Assembly: GCA_030867875.1 (NCBI GenBank)
Contig: JAOWCC010001589.1
Coordinates: 146,789,745 to 146,853,744 of the forward strand
Reading direction: 5' to 3'
Origin: Actinernus sp. WN-2022
Lineage: Eukaryota; Cnidaria; Anthozoa; Actiniaria; Actinernidae
Length of the DNA stretch: 64,000 nucleotides
The notes under the pieces are model-generated. The model worked only from the letters and a program-made list of their open reading frames with translations. It did not search any database and was not told the origin of the DNA. The position numbers and the translations under genes are program-made. Positions 52,721 to 62,234 of this stretch are shown in pieces (position 1 is the first letter of the stretch; each line of letters begins with the position of its first letter).

Positions 52721-52985
52721 AGGGCGCATGGAATTAAGCCCCTTTTTTGAGGCGCTATGCTAATTTTTGAGGCGCTCTCATTAATTCAATGACGTCACGG
52801 TCCTATTGTCTTAGGTCATGCATAAATTAATTAGGGCGTACGCCCTTTCTTAGGGTGTTATGCTAATGTTTAGGGTGTTCTATTGTCTTTCCGCATGAAT
52901 AAAGTGGTGAGCTCATGAATAAAGTGAGGCGCGCTCATGAATAAAGTGCGGTAAAGTGCGGCGTCTCATGAATAAAGTGGAATCT
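52721..52985. repeat. Iterated repeats upstream of the first gene of the small module
   Basis: Two copies of GAGGCGCT...TGCTAATTTTTGAGGCGCT-type and two of TAGGGTGTTATGCTAATGTT-type words are followed by four or five copies of CTCATGAATAAAGTG (about 52895-52980). The block lies directly upstream of the TATA boxes of the gene at 53155. Confidence 0.75.
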
Positions 52986-53068
52986 CATTAACTCAGAGGA
53001 TTATCTATTATTTCTGTGAATGAGGTCATCGATCTATTCGGGCATGTTTGGGCAAAGCTTGAGCGGCT

Positions 53069-53131
53069 ATAAAACCAGAACCTGTGTACAACCCAAAGTG
53101 TAACTCCGAGTCAGTACAACCCAAAGTATAA
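53069..53131 (+). promoter_or_regulatory. Duplicated TATA region
   Basis: CTATAAAACCAGAA at 53069 and GTATAAAACCAGAA at about 53126 form two copies with the intervening GTACAACCCAAAGT also repeated. A transcript starting from the second TATA would begin only a few bases before the ATG at 53155, so the first box, about 85 bases upstream, is the better candidate. Confidence 0.55.
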
Positions 53132-53154
53132 AACCAGAAAACTCCAACTACAAG

Positions 53155-53706
53155 ATGGCAAGGAAACCTATATCAGAAGATACTATTTGCATCGATGAAG
53201 TTGAAGTTGTCGAAAGAAACAGAGCATTTCACAGGATATCAAGTACAATACATTTGGTGTATGCTGCACTCTGTGAAAAATCAATCTATGCCGAGAAAGA
53301 AAGACAATGTGAAACAAATCACCCAAGCCAAAGACAGCACGATTGCTTGATGTTACCCGAAGAGGAATCGTGGAATTTGTTCTACAACAATGCAAAAGAC
53401 GAAGTCAAACCAGAGAGAGTGTGGGAGATTGTGAACGCTGTTTGCTACATGTTTAACATTGAAATTCATCGCTCATGGAAAGTTCACCTATCTGAACTTT
53501 ACAAATTACCCTGGACCACAGTGTATCTCTTACATCTTCAGTTCAGTAACAACGGATCTTCTATCATTGATCAAGTGCTTGAAGTAGAGAGACGTGAAAT
53601 ACATCCACTGAATGACATTGAACAACACGGCTTTGCCTCAAGATATTCTGTGTCTGTTCCAGAACAATTTTTTAGAAAAGATGAAGAGTTTATGGAGATT
53701 GATTGA
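53155..53706 (+). CDS. Unrecognised protein, gene 1 of the small module
   Basis: 183 residues, ATG in a good context (CAAGATGGC), with AATAAA at about 53733 just after the stop. The frame has ordinary amino-acid composition with an aromatic, helical centre (ERVWEIVNAVCYMFNIEI, LSELYKLPWTTVYLLHLQF), a polar N-terminus and a C-terminal RRDEEFME-like acidic end (FFRKDEEFMEID). No domain or membrane anchor recognised. Compact TATA-ATG-polyA organisation without introns looks viral or transposon-like rather than host. Convergent with the gene at 54799-54299. Confidence 0.65.
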   Translation: MARKPISEDTICIDEVEVVERNRAFHRISSTIHLVYAALCEKSIYAEKERQCETNHPSQRQHDCLMLPEEESWNLFYNNAKDEVKPERVWEIVNAVCYMFNIEIHRSWKVHLSELYKLPWTTVYLLHLQFSNNGSSIIDQVLEVERREIHPLNDIEQHGFASRYSVSVPEQFFRKDEEFMEID

Positions 53707-54298
53707 CTTTGTAATTACTTTAACTTTTAAATCAATAAAGTTCACTTGTTTTGATTGAACAGGTTTGGGCAAATCTTTGTTATGAATAACAATACACTAT
53801 TGTTTTGGTAATCTGCTCTATAGTAACCAAACGATATTTTTTAATATATTATTCACAACTCACTCGTAACGTAATTCTGAGATCAGAATATTTATAAACA
53901 TTTACTAATAACAGTAAATCCACTGTGACTCATAAGATCAACTCTGCTATTGTTCTTAGGGATTAGCGATAACTGAAGGGCCTATTGTTTTGAGGAAAAC
54001 ACTTGAGATGCAAACTGAACTATAATTACCATACGAATAAAAACAAACCAGATAAATTAAACACAGTTTATTCAATCTCAAAAACACCAATTTAGAGTTC
54101 GTTTTCCTTATCGTCGCGGAGTTGATAACTTTCTTATTTCTCAGTTCTTGGGTTGATATAATGTACCGTGTTACAAGATTACACTGATTTATGTTTCATT
54201 GATTTTTTCTTGTTGACAAATGCTGCTTACTGATTGCTTGTATTAAAACGATGACAAGAGGAAGTTATTTGTTAAGACATTTATTAATAGAAATCGAC
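53707..54298. other. Spacer between convergent genes; contains a repeat copy
   Basis: AATAAA at about 53731 for gene 1. From about 54067 to 54230 the sequence (TATTCAATCTCAAAAA, GCGGAGTTGATAA, TTCTTATTTCTCAGTT) is repeated in direct orientation at about 57969-58115. Confidence 0.6.
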
Positions 54299-54799
54299 TT
54301 AATAAAACTTATTTCTAAAAGGTACAAATGTATTGTTCATCATGGGAACACTGTGTTCCGGAATAGGTTGTTTTTGGAATTGTTTATTCAACAAATTTTT
54401 TCGGTGGTGTATTGCAGCCTCGATCGCTTCTCGCCATCCATAATCTTCCATGTTCATCAAGTTTTGCTGTGTTTCCAAGATTTTTCGGAAATCAGGATCT
54501 TTTCTTAAGCTGTGAATCCATTTCATATCTTCGAACAACACTTTTCTATAGGTAGGGACCAAAGCGTTACTGGCTTTGATTTCAGCAACTTCATGACTAT
54601 CCCCATCGTGTTCATACTTTTGAACCAACGCTTCCCAATCTTCCTGGTGCCGTTCTTTAGCTTCGTTTCGAATTCTTTCCCAAACATCCTCTTCTCCGTC
54701 ATAACTATCATCAGTGGAGTCCGTGCTCTCCTGAGAATCAGAGCTTTGATAAGAATCTTCAGTCGTTTCATCATCTGAGTTGGAACGATTAGCAGCCAT
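54299..54799 (-). CDS. Acidic-headed helical protein, gene 2 of the small module
   Basis: 166 residues, ATG at 54799. The first 40 residues are Asp/Glu/Ser-rich (DDETTEDSYQSSDSQES). The rest is a charged helical domain with IRNEAKERHQEDWEALVQKYE, IKASNALVPTYRKVLFEDMKW and KDPDFRKILETQQNLM, then AIHHRKNLLNKQF. A TATA-like TTATAAG lies about 50 bases upstream on the minus strand (54853-54846). I do not recognise a characterised family. The acidic head on a compact helical domain resembles viral regulators or histone-binding proteins only in layout. Confidence 0.65.
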   Translation of the reverse strand: MAANRSNSDDETTEDSYQSSDSQESTDSTDDSYDGEEDVWERIRNEAKERHQEDWEALVQKYEHDGDSHEVAEIKASNALVPTYRKVLFEDMKWIHSLRKDPDFRKILETQQNLMNMEDYGWREAIEAAIHHRKNLLNKQFQKQPIPEHSVPMMNNTFVPFRNKFY

Positions 54800-54907
54800 C
54801 GTTTATATCTTTACTCTTCAAGGATCGGGAGTATAATGTCAGACCCTTATAAGTTTCCAACTTTATAGAAAACAAATTGGTGTGGTCACTAAGTTGAACA
54901 AATTTAG

Positions 54908-55150
54908 CTAAGGTCTCTCAGTTAGACCAATATTATAAGCAGGATTCCTAACCAACATATTTCCATTATCAACAACTGGATTTACATTCCTCGACAAAAA
55001 CTTTCTTTTTTGAAGTTTCGCTTCTTGTAAATATGGTTTACGTTCTTGAGTTGATAATCTATGGACTTGTGCCAAGTGGTTGGATAATTTAACAAGATAC
55101 TTTGATCCACAATTAGGTACAGGGCAGTTTTTCAAAGTCCGATTTTCCAT
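54908..55150 (-). CDS. Small C2H2-type zinc-finger protein, gene 3 of the small module
   Basis: 80 residues from the ATG at 55150. CPVPNCGSKYLVKLSNHLAQVH gives C-x4-C-x12-H-x4-H by my reading, a C2H2-like finger, followed by RLSTQERKPYLQEAKLQKRK, a basic helix. The C-terminus is short and polar. It is oriented like gene 2 and starts next to the repeat-rich hairpin at 55195-55420, so a role in binding those repeats is a natural but untested idea. Confidence 0.6.
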   Translation of the reverse strand: MENRTLKNCPVPNCGSKYLVKLSNHLAQVHRLSTQERKPYLQEAKLQKRKFLSRNVNPVVDNGNMLVRNPAYNIGLTERP

Positions 55151-55194
55151 GTTCACTCGTTGAAAGTTAGTATCAAATAGCACAAATCTACTTG

Positions 55195-55425
55195 ATCGTC
55201 CCTTTTATCTCCTTTCATCCCTTTTGTCGCCTTTCGTCCCGCTTTTTTCTGTTTTGAAATAAAAAAAGAGAGTTTAAAAAAAGAAAAAGGCGGGACAAGA
55301 GGCGACAAAAGGGATGAAAAGGACGAACGGAGATAGCTATATCCGAATGTGGACACGTCTCTTGTCAGTAGGCCCTTTCATCCCTTTTGTCGCCTCTTGT
55401 CCCGTTTTTTTTTCGTTTTATCCCT
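55195..55425. repeat. Hairpin and iterated repeat (origin-like)
   Basis: CCCTTTTGTCGCC flanked by TTTCATC and TTTCGTCCCGC at 55205-55245 is inverted at 55290-55320 (GCGGGACAAGAGGCGACAAAA, then GGGATGAAAAGG), leaving an A/T-rich loop of about 40 bases. A third copy in the first orientation follows at 55375-55410. This iteron-plus-hairpin layout, next to a zinc-finger gene, resembles replication origins of small DNA viruses, but no origin function is shown. Confidence 0.7.
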
Positions 55426-56237
55426 CTTTTTTCAATTTCACAACGAAATTCTCGGAAAATAAACCAAGGCTCCCGGTTCACGGAATCTCCCGAAACAGCT
55501 CTTCTTAGAGTTTTCACCCCCCGTTATTTATATAATCATTAACCACTGTTATGGGTCAAATTCCTAGTTTTGACCTCAGGAGCGCGGGTTCGGAATTAAA
55601 TATTCAGTTCGAATGAAAGCTCCCGACAATGTTAGTCCTAGTGTACAGCTCGCTTCTCGATTGGTACCGTTAACGAACAGTTATTCGGCCCAAGATATCA
55701 AAAAAAATGGTGAAATCACGTTCCGTTTAATAATTAGCATGAGCTGCAACAGATTGATCTTTGTGATTTGCGTAGAGCGAATGGACGACAATGGAAGAGT
55801 TCCGATCTGTTTTGGTCCAAAAAGCCGAACTACGACTCTCGCAGAGTTTTAGTGGTTTCCACCCGTAGAATTTGCGGAGGACTGCTTAGAAGAAAGGAAT
55901 TTGGAGAGGACAGCTATCTGACAACAGATGCGTTGAAAAGAATTGGTGCTGCGATTAATGTTCACTGTGCAATCACGGCCCTTCCCCGCGAACATGGCGC
56001 CCATTTCGCCGTGGCCCGCGAAACTTGTCCAGGAGTTCGCTGACGCCAAGGAAAATATCAGCCAACTCAAGATCCGACTTAGCAGCTTGATCCCATCATC
56101 GGTATCATCCATTCCTACTTGCGGCCTAGGCAAATCTCCAAATCTCCACTTCGCAAAATAAGCGCGGTAGGAGAATTGCTTCACATTTTAGAAGACGTAT
56201 GCGACAAGAATAAATGTAATGTGGCTTCCGTTCTCAG
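55426..56237. other. Region with short frames, no gene recognised
   Basis: A plus-strand frame at 55768-56043 (Arg-rich, with TRRICGGLLRRKEF) and its overlaps have no recognisable domain. They may be a relic of a coding exon. GC content is higher than in the neighbours around 55970-56130. Confidence 0.4.
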
Positions 56238-56900
56238 GTAGTGTATACCTTTGGCTTTTTCATTACAACATAATCGTTAAAATCTGTATTATTCAGTATT
56301 TTTTACCATAGAATTTCGCCAATCATGTGCTCTCCTGGGTAGAATATACCTGAGGGTTACAGTCAAGTCACTTGGGTAGTGTATACCTGTGGCTTTTTCA
56401 TTGTAACATAATCGTTAAAATCTTTATTATTATTTTTACCATAGAATTTCGCCAATCATGTGCTCTCCTGGGTAGAATATACCTGAGGGTTACAGTCAAG
56501 TCACTTGGGTAGTGTATACATGTGGTTTTTTCATTGCAACATAATCGTTAAAATCTTTATTATTATTTTTACCATAGAATTTCGCCAAACATGTGCTCTC
56601 CTGGGTAGAATATACCTGAGGGTTACAGTCAAGTCACTTGTGTAGTGTATACCTGTGGCTTTTTCATTGCAACATAATCGTTAAAATCTTTATTATTATT
56701 TTTACCATAGAATTTCGCCAATCATGTGCTCTCCTGGGTAGAATATACCTGAGGGTTATAGTCAAGTCACTTGGGTAGTGTATACCTGTGGCTTTTTCAT
56801 TGCAACATAATTGTTAATATCTTTATTATTATTTTTACCATAGAATATCGCCAATTATGTGCCCTCCTGGTCACTTGGGTAGTGTATAACTGTGGCTTTT
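56238..56900. repeat. 133-bp tandem repeat, about five copies
   Basis: Units begin GTAGTGTATACCTGTGGC at 56238, 56376, 56509, 56642, 56775 and, truncated, 56879. Spacing is 138, 133, 133, 133 and 104 bp. Each contains CATAATCGTTAAAATCTTTA and GTGCTCTCCTGGGTAGAATA. The first and last copies are the most diverged, as usual for unequal crossing-over arrays. Confidence 0.92.
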
Positions 56901-59381
56901 TCTGTATGTTTCTGTAGAGATCTTTTTGTAGCAAAGGCTTAACAGCAAATTACCTCGAATGTGGGCATGCTTCCCGAGAGACCTACACAGTCCGACTGCT
57001 TATAAAAAAAATCCGTTGGCTTGCTCACAATTAGTCTACTAGCTTAAATTGCATCATCCTAAAACTATTTTCTGATTTCCTGTCTTTCGTATCTTAGCTT
57101 TACCCGGAAGGTGGGTCACTCAGTAACTGGCCGATTGAATTGAACTTGTGTGAAAACTGGAAGAGTGATTGGGCTTTTCATTACGAACCAATTGTTTTTC
57201 AGATTCGACTAATTCTGTACACCACCGGCAAATCACAACCGCTAGCGCGTTGTCCTATTTTTTCTATCAGTTTAATGGAACGCGTTCAAGAAACTAGAGA
57301 ATCGCACATATTATATCCACGGGAGAAAGAAACTTTAGCTGCAACTTTATAAATTGAAAAGGCAAATATCTGAGTTATCTGCATTTGGTTATAAAATTCG
57401 ATTAACCGTTCATGTTTAAAGTCTCTGGAAGGCTAAAGGTCAGAAATGTAATAGCGGAACTTTAAAAACTGCTAGATTATGCAAACTCTGCATAGGACAT
57501 ACGTGTTTATTTCATCGCTGCATTCGTTGATTTTTCATATTAAAAACAAATTATTATCCGGGCCGTGTCACTCACTGTCTTTTGATTGAAATCACTTCAC
57601 GGATAACACATTTAGTAGCGGGGTTCAAAACGTTCGACTCCGTGTTACTTTGATTGACGTCTCCCGCTGATTCACGGCGCTTTCCTGATATCCTGCAGAG
57701 CGCTGCGCAACGGGAAACTTGGACGTTATCCGACCAAGTTCTATTGTTTCCTGCTAATCCCTGAACCAAAATTTCAGGGCTTGCGGCTCCTCGTGCCTGA
57801 GAAAATGGTCTATTAAACTAAATTTATAGCGATACTCTGTGTTGATAAACATTACCTTTGTTATGCTAATATGCCAACCATGAATTCAAAAGACCGCTTT
57901 GTGTCAAGAACCAATGGATCTCTGGTTGGCACATTAATGACAATGGATGACGTGCAGTAAGTATCGCTATTCAATCTCAAAAAACACTTATTTACAGTTC
58001 ATTTCCCTTATCCGCGCGGAGTTGATAAATTTCTTATTTCTCAGTTTTTGGATTGATATGCAGTACCATTTAAAAGATTGCACTGCTTTATAGTTCATCC
58101 TTGTTGACAACTATGCTAAGGGCAGTTGCGTTTTTACCGAGGAGAGGAAAGTTCATTACTGACCTAGGTAGTCTAGTCTAGCTATCATTTTCTAGTCTAA
58201 CCTATTCTAGCCTAGAAAGTATATAGTCTAGAAAGTCTAGCTAAACTAGACACAAAACTAACACAAAACTTGAAACAAGACCATCCTATTATTTACCTTA
58301 TATTATAACACAATATGGCAAATTTAATATACACTTCAATGGAGTTATTAGATGCAATGTGATATCACTCGAAACTGAAACATTCAACAGAAAAAAGAAG
58401 CTTCAAACTGTAACGATTATGGTTTTAGGTTTTTATTTCAAGAGCATTTATATATGGTGCGACTGGGTGGAATCATTAGGGACTTTACGCAACCAGTACG
58501 GCGACGGCAATGACGATGGGACATAGAAAAGTGTTTTCTCCCGAAATTTGGTATCTACTATTTCCCTTGTTCGCCTTGAATTGTTTTTCACAACCAGATT
58601 TTCGAAACATATGATGAGTATAGTGTTCCGTTCACACCGAACGAAAAACGGATTGATTAACTTTCTTACGTTCGCATTCTCTTTGAAACGTCAATTTGGG
58701 GTTTTCACGACGTATTTTGCAGAGTACAGTGGAAATGTAGACGACTGCGTGCATGTTTACGTGCAGCTATCGTATTTTGTAATTAAGGCTATTGTTTTAT
58801 GTCGTCGTCGTAGACGTTGCCGTCGTGATTGCTTAAAGTCCCTAGTAACGTACATGTCCTATACTAGCGATACATCCTTTCCAACTAAAATTTGTTTTAG
58901 TTTCCCTGCTAGCAATTGCTACTTTTAACAAAAAAAAATAACAACGAGGTGAATAGTTAAAATAACTGGGAAGAGCTGGTCTTAATCTTATAAAGGCTCA
59001 AAATAAATCGTCGTATCCAACAACGTGAAAAAAGTCCGGAAACTACGATATTCTCCAGACTGTGTTAATCAAATGGAATTAATTTTTATTTTTGTGGATT
59101 CTTCCTTCTTAGGACGAATCTTGATTATCATATATGTGTCTACATTTTCTATGTTGGTTATTAGTTTGGAACAAAGAAACCACAAGTCCTATTTTCTTTA
59201 CCTTAAACATCCAGCTTATGCATAAGCAGTCTGTAACCTCACTCACAGGATGTCAGTAATTGTAAAGCGCCATGAGACTGTGGTGATATGGCGCTATATA
59301 AATATGGCCATTATTATTATTATTATTATGCATTTTTCGCATTTGTTTATCATTGCCCTAACTGGCTTCATTCTCTTCCCT
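56901..59381. other. Intergenic DNA, no gene recognised
   Basis: Contains the direct copy (57969-58115) of the 54067-54230 segment, a CTAGTCTAG-rich stretch at about 58165-58250, and an (ATT)n run at about 59310-59330. Open frames here show no domain. Confidence 0.5.
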
Positions 59382-59654
59382 TTACAGTGTGACATCGTTA
59401 GTCGTGTCCAGGCCTTCCTTCATCTCTAGCAAGGGTTTCTCCGGTTCTTGAGCCTCAGCGTCAGATCCATCGTTCAGCGGTTTCAAACAGCAGGGGATCC
59501 CATAATCATCTGTAGCTGCTTCTGCATCCTCGATGGTCTGATGCAGTTTAGTGTACAGCGTCTCTGGAATGCAGTAGGTCGATATACCGGCACTTATTGC
59601 GACCACACCAAATATGGTGACAGGGAGCCAAATGCCGAGGCCTGGTAACTGACC
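59382..59654 (-). CDS. Last exon of an SLC22-type organic ion transporter
   Basis: The exon begins after the acceptor TTTTGTAG (intron end 59655) in phase 0. It encodes LPGLGIWLPVTIFGVVAISAG, the start of the last transmembrane helix pair of a major-facilitator transporter. It continues with YCIPETLYTKLHQTIEDAEA, matching the SLC22 signature PET...L.QTIED after the last helix. A cytosolic acidic tail runs to the stop at 59382. SLC22 members carry organic cations, anions or carnitine across the plasma membrane; the substrate cannot be told from this part. The preceding exon is 2.5 kb upstream at 62234-62162. Confidence 0.85.
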   Translation of the reverse strand, partial: GQLPGLGIWLPVTIFGVVAISAGISTYCIPETLYTKLHQTIEDAEAATDDYGIPCCLKPLNDGSDAEAQEPEKPLLEMKEGLDTTNDVTL

Positions 59655-62161
59655 CTACAAAATGAGATCACCTGTGAGACATTTTCTACTTTCAGGATCG
59701 GTCATGGATTTGTCATTGATCGGTAAATAGGAAAACGTATACAGGCTATATAGCTTTCACACATCGTATATATAAATTTCTAGTGGGAGAACTGCCAAAG
59801 CATTAGCTACGTTATGCTGACGAGGCCGAAAGAAACCGAAACAGCTGCTAATTGCTCAGCAATTTTTCAACTTTTCTATATACAGATACACGGTTAACGT
59901 CATACTGTCGACGTACTCTATAGTTCCGTATTGTATATTGGTGGTGAATTAACCAACGCTGTACCTCACATATTTTAAAATTATGAGGTCTTGCAGCTTT
60001 ACCAAATAACTGTGTGATATTGTGAAGTATCGCTACATATGTCTAGATATGACGTAACCTAAACTCAAGGTATTATCAACTAAGAGTCCATTAAGGTATG
60101 TCGCCGATAAGCGAGTTGCAGTTGAAATTTCTAGCGTTAGCACTTCGCCAGAGTGCAGCAGGAGTGATGACTAATAACGAGAAACGGGAAAGGTTAGCAT
60201 ACCTTAATCGACTTTAGTTGATAATAGCAGCGTCCTAAGATATAGAGGTTATTGACCAAGCGTGAGGTCAAGATGAGGGGATATTGACCAAGTTCATTTT
60301 TTGCGTGTTTATGGACCGAGACGAACAAGCTTGGTCAATAAGGTTTTTATTATATGGCAAAAATGAATAAAATCACACTTTGACACACGCGCCAGGAACC
60401 CCGCATTGCGTGGTAAACTGAAGAGCGAATATAAATCAATCTAAAGTTAGACTGAGAGTCGACGACTTTCACTTGAAGTTCAACCTTGTGGCGTTCAAAA
60501 CAGTTTATTTTCCGACGTAAAAAAATGCGTTTTTATGGATGAAGACTGACCTGTACTTTTCTTCAGATGTACTGAGTTTCAATGACAACTTCATCAGGAA
60601 GACCGAATGCATTATCTAGATACAAAAATGTGCTTATTTCTGGAAGATTTGAAAGTTGAAAACCGACGTTGAAATCACTCGAGTGGCGAAACTCAGATAA
60701 GGACACTGCAAAACTTGACAAATAGAGCTGTAGAAGAATACAAACAAACTTGTAAGTATTAATTAGTAAATACTCTTAATTTGTAAGCCAATTACCAAAT
60801 GTGAATGCTGAATTTCTTAGCTCATACAATATAAAACCTGCTTTCTTTGATGAAACTGTGCCAAGCTTACTCGTTACCGTAATAATAAAAAAAAATTGTA
60901 CCACGATTGTATATAGTAGCGTTGTGAGGTAGCCGAACTTTTCTTTGTGTTTTTGAAGTCACGGCCATTTCAGCTTCGCTATAGTTTTTTATCTCCTAAG
61001 TCCAGTTTCAATCAGTTCAGTCGCTTTTGCTGCAGTTGTTTTCATCGAACTTGCGAGAGTCTGAAAAACTGCATTAATCCCTCTAAAAAGGTGAAATTTA
61101 GCTGTAAACGAAAAGGCACAACGATTTTTAAATTAGTATTTGCCTTCATGTCACAAACTGTTTAGTTTCTTTCAAAATGTATGGGTTCTATCGCTATTTG
61201 TTTACAAAGAATTGTGAGCGAATTTGGAAAATCCTGAGCGGGCAAGATGAAAAATCTTGCCCGCTGAGCAACCAATCAGATTGCAGCATTCAGAGTCATC
61301 TTGCCCGCTCACGGAGCTGCCATATAATAAATAGCGAGCGATTGAAAAAAAATGTCGGCTGTACTCACCTTAGCCTCCTATGCAGACGTATTTTTTCACT
61401 TTTATAAATTCGAAGGAAAAAGTAACGTATGCATACCCGAGCGCTTAATTAGTTTCCAATATGCAAGCACGACGTCAGCACGTTTGTTTTATTTTTCTGC
61501 CCAATCAAAGCCATTGTTAGAATTTTAGTGAGTTGGCGCGCCAGTGAACACTCTCATATGAATGGTCAATGGCAAATGTATTGTCTGAAGCCTTTTAAAT
61601 GAAACATTACGTCACTTTCCAGGATATGAAAGGTAATATCTGATTGGTCCATAACACAATTAGGTGTGCATATTGGAAACTAATTTATGAGAGTGAAAAA
61701 ATATAGTTTATATCAGTTGACGAGGAGTGCAGCGCCGAGTCAACTATCAGCCATAGAAACTGAGTGCGAGTAGTCTAATTTCTTTGTATAAACATAATCG
61801 TATTCTTTATGCTTATCTTCTTCACCTCCAACCCCTGATAAATTCTCTTGTATCCTCCATGTTGAATTTTTAGTTTCCGTGTAACCTCGCTTCCGTTCAG
61901 GACGAATCTATCGTTGCTCCTGATTGGTTAAAATATGGGAACTGCAGATATAACAAATATTGTTATTTGACATTCGCTACTCATTGTCTATTACATTCGC
62001 TACTCGCTACCTGGATAGGTGGTAGTGACTAGAAGAACCAATCAGATGGTTGGGTTTGCAATAGAATACTATTATGTTTATACTAATTATTGTTATCATA
62101 GCTGTTTACCAAGTAAACCAGATATTTATGATTATGAATGAATATTGTTAAAATATCTCAC
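59655..62161 (-). other. Intron of the SLC22-type gene, with repeats
   Basis: Between donor GTGAG at 62161 and acceptor at 59655. It contains a hairpin with GGGCAAGAT / ATCTTGCCC at 61240-61262 and another inverted pair, AATTAGTTTCCAATATGCA (61447-61465) with its inverse at 61667-61685, probably a 240-bp MITE. No other exon was recognised. Confidence 0.65.
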
Positions 62162-62234
62162 ACTCATGGCGATGTAAGGTGCCAGCATTGCACCAACACG
62201 AGCACTTGTGGAGCCGATCCCCTGGGCAGTGTTT
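62162..62234 (-). CDS. Penultimate exon of the SLC22-type transporter
   Basis: A 73-bp exon with acceptor TCATCCAG (before 62234) and donor GTGAG (from 62161). It encodes NTAQGIGSTSARVGAMLAPY followed by IAMS. RN(T/S)xxGxxSxxARxGxxxAPY is the conserved TM10-TM11 segment of SLC22 carriers. The exon ends in phase 0, matching the next exon at 59654. Earlier exons must lie beyond the right edge or further upstream in unrecognised sequence. Confidence 0.85.

Noticed and set aside
55768..56043. Arg-rich 91-codon frame as a gene
   Set aside because: No domain, overlapping alternatives in other frames, and no promoter or polyadenylation signal nearby.
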